DNA of 64,000 nt, from NCBI GenBank assembly GCA_902576125.1, contig CACGUF010000001.1, forward strand, positions 286,866 through 350,865. Reading direction: 5' to 3'. This stretch comes from an uncultured Alphaproteobacteria bacterium. Its GTDB lineage: Bacteria > Pseudomonadota > Alphaproteobacteria > HIMB59 > GCA-002718135. Positions 31,321 through 40,254 of this stretch are shown here, in pieces. Both the position numbers and the translations under genes were made by a program. The notes under the pieces are model-generated. The model was not told the origin of the DNA and searched no databases. It saw only the letters and a program-made list of their open reading frames with translations. How positions within the stretch are numbered: position 1 is the first letter of the stretch; each line of letters opens with the position of its first letter.

Positions 31321-32216
31321 TACTTATCCATTAATTCTAAATAAAGTTTTCTAATTCGTTCAGTTATTATATTATTTTTTATATTAAATTTTTTATTATT
31401 AATTTTTTTAACGGGTATAATATTAGCAAATGTACCAGTTACAAAAGCTTCATCCGATTTTAAAACATCATTTAATTTAAAATTCTTTTCATATACTTTT
31501 ATTTTATTTCTTTTGCATATATATAATACTTTTTGCCTAGTAATTCCTCTTACACAATATTTTCCCACTGAAGTATAAACACTATTATTTTTTACATAAA
31601 AAAAATGAGTACTATTGTTAGTTGCAATATTTCCATTGATATCAAACATTAATGCCTCATCTGCCTTTTTATTTTTTGCCTCTATGCATGCGAGTATACA
31701 ATTTAATTTACTTAATGAATTAATTCTAGGATCCTGAACATTATGAGGACCTCTTATAGTTTTTACAGTTTTTAAAACTAAACCTTTTTTGTATATAGAC
31801 TCTTGAGGTTGTTTATACTCAGGAATTACAACAATTGTTGGTTTTGATATGGTAAAAGCTGGATCTTGATAGGGTGTACTTTTTATTCCTCTAGAAACTA
31901 CAAGTCTTAAATGAACATCTGTTTTCATTTTATTTATTTTAATTGTTTCATGCAATATTTTAGAAATTTGTTTTTTTGATAGGTGAATTTTTATGCTAAT
32001 TTTCTTAGCATCATCAAATAGTCTATCTAAGTGATCTTTAAGAAATAAAAATTTATTATTATGATATCTTATTCCAGACCACACACCATCACCTAATAAA
32101 AAACCAGAGTCAAAGACAGAAATTTTAGCATTATCTCTTGAATAAAATTTATTATTAATAAAAATTTTTATATGTTTATTTCTTTTATCACTTATGTAAT
32201 CATGGCTTGATGGCAT
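31320..32216 (-). CDS. Class IV PLP aminotransferase (branched-chain/D-amino-acid type)
   Basis: DSGFLLGDGVWSGIRYHNNKFLFLKDHLDRLFDDAKKI. Confidence 0.85.
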   Translation of the reverse strand: MPSSHDYISDKRNKHIKIFINNKFYSRDNAKISVFDSGFLLGDGVWSGIRYHNNKFLFLKDHLDRLFDDAKKISIKIHLSKKQISKILHETIKINKMKTDVHLRLVVSRGIKSTPYQDPAFTISKPTIVVIPEYKQPQESIYKKGLVLKTVKTIRGPHNVQDPRINSLSKLNCILACIEAKNKKADEALMFDINGNIATNNSTHFFYVKNNSVYTSVGKYCVRGITRQKVLYICKRNKIKVYEKNFKLNDVLKSDEAFVTGTFANIIPVKKINNKKFNIKNNIITERIRKLYLELMDK

Positions 32217-32302
32217 AAAATACTTATAAAAAAATAAAGGGCAGAAATCTACCCTTTATTTCAAGAACGACATTTACAATACAAGGAGTTTATGCAGCGT
32301 TC

Positions 32303-33616
32303 TTAACCTTTTTTTTCAACTTTTTGTATTGCTTGATCTATATCAGCAATAATATCTTTTATATGTTCAATTCCTACAGATAATCTTATATATCCTGGTG
32401 TTACCCCAGCTCTCAACTGATCTGCTTCACTTAATTGTGAGTGAGTTGTTGAAGCTGGATGAATAGCCAATGTTCTTGCATCACCGATGTTAGCAACATG
32501 ATAAATGAGTTCCAAACTATCTATAAATACTTTTCCTGCCTCAATACCACCATCTAGTTCAAAACCAACCAGTGGTCCAGAACCGTGTTCAAGATATTTC
32601 TTAGCTCTTTTCTTAAGACTATTTGATTGATATTTGGGATGAATTACTCTTTTAACAATTTTTTTATTTTTTAAATAATCTGCAACCATTTCAGCATTAT
32701 CCTGATGTTTTTTAAAACGGAGTGGAAGAGTTTCTAATCCTTGAATAAAATTAAAAGCATTAGTAGGTGACAGTGCAGCACCCAAATCACGCAAAATAAC
32801 AAACCTTGCTCTTACAGCATAAGCAATATTTGCACCAAGTACCTCTGGAACTACTTTACCTAATATCCATCCCCAATAGCTAGGATCAGGTTGATTAAAT
32901 AATGGTTGTCGATCAGGAAATTCAGTCCAATCAAAATTACCCCCATCAACAATAATTCCTCCAATTGAAGTTCCGTGTCCACCAATCCATTTTGTTAATG
33001 AATGAATAACAATTGCAGCACCATGCTTAAGTGGTTTGCAAGTAATTGGAGCTGCTGTATTATCAACTATTAATGGAATTCCAATTTTTCTTCCGAGATT
33101 AGCCACTTCCTCAATAGGAAAAATATTTAATTTGGGATTAGGGAGTGTTTCAGCATAAAACGCTCTAGTTTTTTCATCTGATAATTTAATAAAAGAATTT
33201 GGTTCTTCAGGATCTGCAAATCTAACTTCTATACCCATTTGTTTAAAAGTATTTGCAAATTGATTCCATGTACCTCCATAAAGGTCAGTAGATGAAACTA
33301 TGTTATCTCCCGCTTTACATAAGTTTTGAATAGCAAAAGCTGAAGCGGCCTGTCCTGAAGAAACTGCTAAAGCAGTTAATCCGCCTTCTAACTGGGCTAT
33401 TCTTTCCTCTAGAACTGCAGTTGTAGGATTCATTATACGAGTATAAATATTCCCCAATTCTTTAAGACTAAAAAGATTACTAGCATGTTGCTGATTATTA
33501 AATTGATAACTTGTTGTTTGATAAATAGGAACAGCTACAGAATTGGTAGAATTATCTTTCCTATATGATCCACCATGAAGAGCTATAGTCTCAGGATGTA
33601 ATGATTTAGTAGTCAT
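32303..33616 (-). CDS. metY: O-acetylhomoserine aminocarboxypropyltransferase (sulfhydrylase)
   Basis: 437 aa; ETIALHGGSYRKDNSTNSVAVPIYQTTSYQF and SLTKWIGGHGTSIGGIIVDGG. Confidence 0.92.
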   Translation of the reverse strand: MTTKSLHPETIALHGGSYRKDNSTNSVAVPIYQTTSYQFNNQQHASNLFSLKELGNIYTRIMNPTTAVLEERIAQLEGGLTALAVSSGQAASAFAIQNLCKAGDNIVSSTDLYGGTWNQFANTFKQMGIEVRFADPEEPNSFIKLSDEKTRAFYAETLPNPKLNIFPIEEVANLGRKIGIPLIVDNTAAPITCKPLKHGAAIVIHSLTKWIGGHGTSIGGIIVDGGNFDWTEFPDRQPLFNQPDPSYWGWILGKVVPEVLGANIAYAVRARFVILRDLGAALSPTNAFNFIQGLETLPLRFKKHQDNAEMVADYLKNKKIVKRVIHPKYQSNSLKKRAKKYLEHGSGPLVGFELDGGIEAGKVFIDSLELIYHVANIGDARTLAIHPASTTHSQLSEADQLRAGVTPGYIRLSVGIEHIKDIIADIDQAIQKVEKKG

Positions 33617-33617
33617 A

Positions 33618-33684
33618 AAAGTCCTTTCTCTTTAGTACTTTTTATTTGTTCAACGGTGTACAATCTGAAAATCAAATACCGTTA
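33618..33684 (-). promoter_or_regulatory. SAM-II/SAM-V-like riboswitch candidate upstream of metY
   Basis: Minus strand: AACGGTATTTGATTTTCAGATTGTACACCGTTGAACAAATAAAAAGTACTAAAGAGAAAGGACTTTTATG. P1 AACGGT/ACCGTT; loop TATTTG pairs CAAATA and GTAC pairs GTAC (H-type pseudoknot); conserved-looking CTAAAGAG next to the SD; correct gene context. Confidence 0.68.
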
Positions 33685-33798
33685 TTTTATAATAGAATAA
33701 ATTTTTGATATTTAAATAATAAAAGTATGATTTTCTTTATTTTTCTGATATAACTAAATAATATAGAAATATTTTCTAAAATTATTATATATTTAAGA

Positions 33799-34260
33799 AT
33801 GGATGATATTGATAAAAAAATACTAGTAGAGTTGCAAAAAAATTCATCAAAGCCACTTTCTGAACTTTCTAAAAAAGTTGGACTTTCTAATACTCCTTGC
33901 TGGAATAGAATTAAAAAATTAGAAGAAAAAAAGATAATTAAATCAAAAACGATTATTATTGATAATAAAAAAATTAATTTACCAATTACAGTTTTTTTAT
34001 CAATTTCTATACAAAATCATACAGAGGTTTGGCTTAAAAATTTTGAAAAAGTTGTAAATAAATATGATCAAATTATTGAAGTTCATCGCTTAACAGGTAA
34101 TAATAGTGATTATCAAATTACTATACTTTCTCCATCTATTGAGGAATATGATAATTTTCAACAAAAATTAATCAAAGAAATTGAATGTACAAATATGTCA
34201 TCACATATTTCATTACAAACAATAAAAAAAAGTTCAAAATATCCACTGAATTTTGTTTAA
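33799..34260 (+). CDS. Lrp/AsnC family transcriptional regulator
   Basis: DDIDKKILVELQKNSSKPLSELSKKVGLSNTPCWNRIKKLEEKKII. Confidence 0.92.
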   Translation: MDDIDKKILVELQKNSSKPLSELSKKVGLSNTPCWNRIKKLEEKKIIKSKTIIIDNKKINLPITVFLSISIQNHTEVWLKNFEKVVNKYDQIIEVHRLTGNNSDYQITILSPSIEEYDNFQQKLIKEIECTNMSSHISLQTIKKSSKYPLNFV

Positions 34261-34303
34261 TAAATTTATTTGAGTAATTGATTATAAAATATAATAAGTC
34301 CAG

Positions 34304-35476
34304 ATGATAAATAAAAATTTATTTATTTTATCTATTGGACAAATATTTTCTTTTACATCCCCAGTAGTTAGCATCTTATTAAGTGGCATTATAGGTTCTT
34401 CTATGACAAATATAAATTATTTGGCCACATTACCAACTGCATTAATGATAGTTGGGACAGCCATTGGCTCCTTAATTGCTTCTAAAATAATGCAAATTAA
34501 AGGAAGAAGGTTTGGTTTTTCCCTTGCTGCAATTATTAACAGTTTCTTCTCTCTAGTTTGTGCTTATGCAATTTTAATAAATAGTTTCTCATTATTTTGT
34601 CTTGCTAATTTAACAATAGGATTATCTGTTTCTTTTGCACAACAATATCGATTTGCAGCAACTGAGTCAGTTGAAACTTCTAATATACCAAAAGCAATTT
34701 CATTAATTCTTCTTTTGGGAATAGTGGCTTCTTTATTAGGAGCTAACATAGTTTCTCTTACTAAAGATTATCTTTATACAACATATGTTGGATCATATTT
34801 GGCTATGGCATTTTTAACAATAATACCTTTTTTCTTTTTTATTTTTTATAAAAATGAAGAAAATATTAAATTTGAAAAGGCTCAATCAAAGAAATCTATA
34901 ATAGAATTATTATCAAATAAAAATATTCAATTATCTATATTAAGTGCAGGGATAGGGTATACAACTATGAGTACTTTAATGACAGCTACACCTATTTCTA
35001 TGCATAATATGCATGGTTTTACAATTTTTGCTACCGGTATAGTTCTTCAAGCTCATGTTATCGGAATGTTTCTTCCTTCTCTTGTAACTGGTGATTTAAT
35101 AAAAAATTTTGGACATAAAAAAATCATTTATTCTGGGATAGTAATATTATTTTTAACTATTTTTATTCATTTTAATTTTGAAAATTATTATTCCTATATG
35201 ATTGGTCTTATACTTTTGGGCATAGGTTGGAATTTTTTATTTATATCAGGAACTAGCCTATTAGTAATCTCATACAATAAAGAAGATAAATTTTTAGCAC
35301 AAGGACTTAATGATTTTGTTGTATTTTCCTCCCAATCTATAGGTGCCCTATCTGCAGGTATTCTTTTATTTGCAACTAACTGGAAGACTCTTAATTTAAT
35401 ATGTTTACCCTTACTTTTTTTTCTATTAATATTTTCTATGTTAAATAATACTAATGTAAAAAATGAAAAAAAATAA
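34304..35476 (+). CDS. MFS transporter
   Basis: 12-TM protein; KIMQIKGRRFGFSLAAIINS MFS loop 2-3. Confidence 0.85.
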   Translation: MINKNLFILSIGQIFSFTSPVVSILLSGIIGSSMTNINYLATLPTALMIVGTAIGSLIASKIMQIKGRRFGFSLAAIINSFFSLVCAYAILINSFSLFCLANLTIGLSVSFAQQYRFAATESVETSNIPKAISLILLLGIVASLLGANIVSLTKDYLYTTYVGSYLAMAFLTIIPFFFFIFYKNEENIKFEKAQSKKSIIELLSNKNIQLSILSAGIGYTTMSTLMTATPISMHNMHGFTIFATGIVLQAHVIGMFLPSLVTGDLIKNFGHKKIIYSGIVILFLTIFIHFNFENYYSYMIGLILLGIGWNFLFISGTSLLVISYNKEDKFLAQGLNDFVVFSSQSIGALSAGILLFATNWKTLNLICLPLLFFLLIFSMLNNTNVKNEKK

Positions 35477-36326
35477 AGTTGCATTAATAGGATCAGGTTA
35501 TATGGGTTTTGGTATGGTGAAAAACCTACTAAAGAAATATGAAGTATATATAATTGCTCATAAAAATAGAGATCCTATTAATAAATTAGTAAAATTAGGA
35601 GCAACAGAAGTTAATAATTACAAAGATTTAATAAATAAAAAATTAGATTGTCTAATGATTTGTGTAACAAACACACCAATTGCATTAACTATTGCTAAAG
35701 AGATCTATCCAATGATTAAAGAGAAATTATTAATAATTGACTTAACAACTCATGATAAAAATGGAACTTCTGAGATGAATTCTGTTCTTAGTTCTGAAAA
35801 TGTTATTTACACTGTATCACCTGTTATGGGTGGACCTGTTCAAAGTCAAGAAGGGGTACTAGGTGGAATTTGGGGAGGAGATATTAATTCTTTTGAAGAC
35901 TCAAAAAAATATTTAAATACTTTTTGCAAAAATGTTTATAATTTTGGCTCTGTAGAAAAAGCTGCACAAGCAAAATTATTATCTAATTTTTTATCTCTAC
36001 TAACAACAACAACTGTTATTGAATTTTTTAGATCAGCAAAAAAACTTGATCTTGACATCAATCTTTTATGTGAAGTAGCTAAACTAGGCTCTGGAAATTC
36101 AGGTGCATTTAATAGGATTGCTGATAAAGCTATTTTAGGAGATTATAAAGGCTATGTATTTTCTGTTACCAACACTTTAAAAGATTTAACTTACATAAAT
36201 GATTTATTACAAGATTCAAATAATGCAAAACAACTATCTAAAATTGCTATGAACTTTTTTGACTCCGCAAAAACAAAAGGTTATGGAGATCTTCTTGTAA
36301 GTGAACTTATTGAAAAAGAGTATTAA
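35463..36326 (+). CDS. 3-hydroxyisobutyrate dehydrogenase / beta-hydroxyacid dehydrogenase family
   Basis: VALIGSGYMGFGMVKNLLKK (Rossmann); VSPVMGGPVQSQEG; KLLSNFLSLL. Confidence 0.86.
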   Translation: MKKNKVALIGSGYMGFGMVKNLLKKYEVYIIAHKNRDPINKLVKLGATEVNNYKDLINKKLDCLMICVTNTPIALTIAKEIYPMIKEKLLIIDLTTHDKNGTSEMNSVLSSENVIYTVSPVMGGPVQSQEGVLGGIWGGDINSFEDSKKYLNTFCKNVYNFGSVEKAAQAKLLSNFLSLLTTTTVIEFFRSAKKLDLDINLLCEVAKLGSGNSGAFNRIADKAILGDYKGYVFSVTNTLKDLTYINDLLQDSNNAKQLSKIAMNFFDSAKTKGYGDLLVSELIEKEY

Positions 36327-36331
36327 TCTAA

Positions 36332-36505
36332 ATGATGAGTAAATTAATACCTATAATATACATGATAGGAGTTTTTTTATTAGTTCTTCCAGCTTTTATT
36401 AAAACAAATCAAAATTTAAAAACATTTCTAACTAATTTAAGTATATGGGTGGCAATTGTATTAACTCTTTTGACCGCTTATTATCTATTTAAGATAGTTT
36501 TTTAA
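36332..36505 (+). CDS. Small two-TM protein (57 aa), not in supplied ORF track
   Basis: MMSKLIPIIYMIGVFLLVLPAFIKTNQNLKTFLTNLSIWVAIVLTLLTAYYLFKIVF*; tightly fits the gap between neighbouring genes. Confidence 0.6.
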   Translation: MMSKLIPIIYMIGVFLLVLPAFIKTNQNLKTFLTNLSIWVAIVLTLLTAYYLFKIVF

Positions 36506-36514
36506 TATTAATTT

Positions 36515-37570
36515 ATGAATAAAATTTTTCAAAATACCCTTTTTTATGTTGTAATTTTTTGTGTTACTTATTTTATATACATTTATCCTTTTGAAATTTT
36601 AAATGAGTTATTATTTAATGAGTTAACAAATAGAAGAGTATCTTTTTATTATACAATTATTATATCTATTTTAATTATATTTTATTTTCGCTCTTATGCT
36701 TCATTAAAACCGCTTCGCATATTTATTTATGAAGGTATGGGAATTGGTTTTATAAGTTTTTGGGTTGTAACATTTTTATATTTAATTAGTAAATTCATTC
36801 CTAATTATACATTTTATTTAGGTATTTTATCTTTAAATTTAATTTTTATTATTTCTTTAATTTCTTTTTATTATGGTAATATTGTTCATTCTAAGGAAAT
36901 TAATATTTATTCAAGTAAAATTAAAAAAAATAAATCATTTATATTTATTAGTGATGTACATTTAGGTTCAAATAGTGAAAAACATTTAATAAAAATTATT
37001 TCAAAAATAAAAAAATACAAATTTGATTTCATATTAATTGGTGGCGATTTAGTAGATTCTTCATCAGCTCCAATTAATGCTTTAAGTCATTTTAAACAAT
37101 TTAAATGTCCAATATATTTTGTAACTGGAAATCATGAATATTATATAAAAAATTCACTAGAATTTATTTCAAATCTAAATGATTTCAATATCAATCATAT
37201 TTCTAATAAATCTTTTAATTTTGATAATATAAACTTTATTGGCATTGATGATAATATTTCTAAGCCAAAACAAATAGAGATCGTAAAAAAAAATATAAAT
37301 AGTAAAAAATATAATTTATTATTAATACATAAACCTTCTATATGGTCTGATATTCGTGACGATGTTGATCTAATGCTATCTGGCCATACTCATAATGGAC
37401 AAATCTTCCCATTTAATTTTTTCGTTCGTATACAATTTAAATTTATTTATAATCTTCATAATTTCAAAAAGTCATTTCTTTATATTTCTTCTGGCTCTGG
37501 TCCATGGGGACCTAAAATGCGACTCGGAACAATTAATGAAGTAGTTTTATTTAATTTATGTTCAAAATAA
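36515..37570 (+). CDS. Membrane-anchored calcineurin-like metallophosphoesterase
   Basis: FISDVHLGSN, IGGDLVDSS, TGNHEYY, LSGHTHNGQIFP. Confidence 0.9.
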   Translation: MNKIFQNTLFYVVIFCVTYFIYIYPFEILNELLFNELTNRRVSFYYTIIISILIIFYFRSYASLKPLRIFIYEGMGIGFISFWVVTFLYLISKFIPNYTFYLGILSLNLIFIISLISFYYGNIVHSKEINIYSSKIKKNKSFIFISDVHLGSNSEKHLIKIISKIKKYKFDFILIGGDLVDSSSAPINALSHFKQFKCPIYFVTGNHEYYIKNSLEFISNLNDFNINHISNKSFNFDNINFIGIDDNISKPKQIEIVKKNINSKKYNLLLIHKPSIWSDIRDDVDLMLSGHTHNGQIFPFNFFVRIQFKFIYNLHNFKKSFLYISSGSGPWGPKMRLGTINEVVLFNLCSK

Positions 37571-37585
37571 TTTGATGATTATTTA

Positions 37586-38500
37586 ATGAATAACAATTTT
37601 ATAGGAATTTTTTTAGGTTTTGCTGGATATACAATATTTGTTTTTCTTGACTCTATAATTAAAAAATATTTAGTTCATGATTATCCAGTTTTAGAAATAA
37701 ATTTTTATATTTGTTTATTTAGTTTAATTCCTATTTCATTAGCTCTTCAGTTTATAAGTGGCTGGAATGTTTTAAAAAATAATAAGGTACATATACAACT
37801 TTTTAGAGGTGTGTTAGGTCTTATTTGTGCTGCAATAATCATCAACTCCTTTAAGGGTCATGCATTTAGTGAGATATATCCAATTCTATTTAGCACTCCA
37901 CTAATTTTGACTATTCTTTCATATTTTGTTTTAAAAGAAAAAGTTGGAGTTAGGAGAATTACAGCCGTCTTAATAGGTTTTATAGGTGTTTTAATTGTTA
38001 GTAGACCTGGAACTATTCATTTTACCTTTAGTTTATTTCTTTTATTTATTGGAGCTATAATCCTTGCTGTAAATGTTTTACTTATTAGGATTTATGCAAA
38101 TAATCAATCATCTATTGCCTTTACTTTCTATGGTTTTTTATCTGGTTTGGTTTTAAGCGGTTTATTTTGCTATAATTATTATATTCCCGTTACAGGGACA
38201 GATATATATATATTTATTTTTTGTGGTATTGTCGCTGGCACAGGAGGATTATGTATTAGTGCAGCATCAAAGATGTTAGAGTCTAGTGTATTTGCTCCTC
38301 TTCAATATTTTCAATTAATTGCTGGTTTTATTTTTGGTTATTTATTTTTTAGAGACTTACCTGATATTTATGAAATTATTGGATCAATGATTATTTCTTT
38401 ATCTGGTCTCTTTATTATATATAGAGAATACAAGATTGGAAAAATAACTCATGTAGGCCAGGGCAGTAAAATGAGTGATATAATTAATAGGGGGCTTTAA
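37586..38500 (+). CDS. EamA/DMT-family transporter
   Basis: 10-TM DMT pattern; ITAVLIGFIGVLIVSRPG. Confidence 0.86.
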   Translation: MNNNFIGIFLGFAGYTIFVFLDSIIKKYLVHDYPVLEINFYICLFSLIPISLALQFISGWNVLKNNKVHIQLFRGVLGLICAAIIINSFKGHAFSEIYPILFSTPLILTILSYFVLKEKVGVRRITAVLIGFIGVLIVSRPGTIHFTFSLFLLFIGAIILAVNVLLIRIYANNQSSIAFTFYGFLSGLVLSGLFCYNYYIPVTGTDIYIFIFCGIVAGTGGLCISAASKMLESSVFAPLQYFQLIAGFIFGYLFFRDLPDIYEIIGSMIISLSGLFIIYREYKIGKITHVGQGSKMSDIINRGL

Positions 38501-38550
38501 TTTTATCTATATTAATTTTACTTTCTATTAAACTTTTTTATTCAAATTTA

Positions 38551-39036
38551 CTAATCAGTAATATTACAACTAATACCCTTTGTAATACTACACAAATCTT
38601 TAAAAGATATTCCAAAAACAACATAAGGATGACCTGCAGCAGCAAATAATGTATCGTACCTAGACAAGTTTTTGTCTATTAATATAGATTTGGGAGAATT
38701 TTCATGACCAATTGGAGCTACGCCGCCTATACTAAACCCAGTAAAATTTTTACATTCATCTGCATTAGCTTTTATAGTATTTAATTTAAAAATTATTGAT
38801 ATTTTTTCTAATGAAACAAATTTATCACCCGATACTAAGCATAAATGAAAATTATTTTCTGCATCTTTAAAAAGAAGACTTTTTACTATTGAACCAACTT
38901 CTGTTTTAAGTGATTTAGATGCATCATCAGCCGTTCTAGCAGTTTCATCTAGTTCTATTAATTTTATTTTATTATCAAATTTTTTTAGAAATGACTCTAC
39001 TTTTTTGACTGTTTTTTTTTCAAGAAGATTACTCAT
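38551..39036 (-). CDS. YbaK/EbsC-type aminoacyl-tRNA deacylase
   Basis: TEVGSIVKSLLFKDAENNFHLCLVSGDKFVSLEKI; GGVAPIGH; AAGHPYVVFG. Confidence 0.88.
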   Translation of the reverse strand: MSNLLEKKTVKKVESFLKKFDNKIKLIELDETARTADDASKSLKTEVGSIVKSLLFKDAENNFHLCLVSGDKFVSLEKISIIFKLNTIKANADECKNFTGFSIGGVAPIGHENSPKSILIDKNLSRYDTLFAAAGHPYVVFGISFKDLCSITKGISCNITD

Positions 39037-39045
39037 TGACTATTA

Positions 39046-39483
39046 TTAAAATTTTTCACAGACAGAGAAATCATCTTCAATCCAATGACCTTTTAAATAA
39101 GAATTATTTTTTTTTAAGTTTTGCAGATATATTTGAATGAAAAATTTAATTGAAGTTTTGAACTCTTCAATTTGATTTTTGTATGATTCATCTTCACTTT
39201 TATTATTTAATTTAATATCTTCAAGAACTGCAGATTGTAAAAATATTTTAAATCTATTTTCATATTCATTACTATTTACATCTGTTGGATTAATATAATA
39301 AAGTGCCCCATAAATTGCCGCACATCTCTTCATAGTAATTAGTGAATTAATTTCTGAATTTTTATTATTTAATATTTCTTTTAGTGGCTTAATTTCATTT
39401 GAATAAGTACTTTTTGTAAATAAAATTAAAATTATACAAAAAAATAAAAAAGATTTTAGAAAAATATCTTTATAATTAAACAT
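39046..39483 (-). CDS. Hypothetical secreted protein
   Basis: N-terminal signal-like segment; no family recognised. Confidence 0.5.
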   Translation of the reverse strand: MFNYKDIFLKSFLFFCIILILFTKSTYSNEIKPLKEILNNKNSEINSLITMKRCAAIYGALYYINPTDVNSNEYENRFKIFLQSAVLEDIKLNNKSEDESYKNQIEEFKTSIKFFIQIYLQNLKKNNSYLKGHWIEDDFSVCEKF

Positions 39484-40246
39484 AAACTTTATCTTTTTCT
39501 TTTATTATTCCATTTTCTTTTGGTTTTAAATAAACACCCATATCTGAATGATTGTAAATTTTTTTTATTTCTAGGGGAAGGTTAATTGTATTAATATCAG
39601 TTTGTGGTTTTAAATTTGTTGCACTACATCTTGGTATATGAGAATCTACTTTAAATTTAATATTATTAATTATTATTGTCTTTCCTATCCATTCTCTTTC
39701 TTGCCAAGCTTCAAGATCATCTATGTAAATATTACCTCTAAATCTTTGGAATTCAATATCCTTACTTAATTTATTAGATAAATCATTTATACTATTAATA
39801 TTTATTAATGAAATTGTATTATGTGTTTCTTTTGAATGTGTAGTATCAAAAAAAGGATATTCTTTATTCTGTAATAAGTATATTGGAGTTTTGATTTTTT
39901 CTTCAATCTCAACTAATTTTTTGCATAAAATTTCTTGTTCATCCTGATTATCTATATTGATATCAAAAATTTTTTTTTCTTTAAAATATAATCCTAATTT
40001 GTTTTTTTCTAGATGAAAAAAATATTTATTTAGAGAGGTGGTATTTTTTAAGGATAAAAAATCTTTATGATTTCTTACTTTAGAATTTTTTTCTAATTTT
40101 TTGGCAAAATTAAAGTCTGCATTTCTTGAAAAAGCTATAACTCTATCATTTTTGATGCCAATTTTTTTAATTATTTCACATTTTGATGTATTTTGAAAAG
40201 ATAAAGATTTAACTGGACTGAAGTATAATTTTCTTATGAAGGGCAT
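39476..40246 (-). CDS. MOSC-domain protein
   Basis: RKLYFSPVKSLSF; FRGNIYIDDLEAWQEREWIGKTIIINNIKFKVDSHIPRCSATNLKP. Confidence 0.87.
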   Translation of the reverse strand: MPFIRKLYFSPVKSLSFQNTSKCEIIKKIGIKNDRVIAFSRNADFNFAKKLEKNSKVRNHKDFLSLKNTTSLNKYFFHLEKNKLGLYFKEKKIFDINIDNQDEQEILCKKLVEIEEKIKTPIYLLQNKEYPFFDTTHSKETHNTISLININSINDLSNKLSKDIEFQRFRGNIYIDDLEAWQEREWIGKTIIINNIKFKVDSHIPRCSATNLKPQTDINTINLPLEIKKIYNHSDMGVYLKPKENGIIKEKDKVYV

Positions 40247-40254
40247 ACACTAAT

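Noticed and set aside
38198-38220. TATATATA and other AT tracts as repeats or CRISPR-like elements
   Set aside because: Short AT microsatellite-like runs expected in a very AT-rich genome; no repeat-spacer periodicity found.
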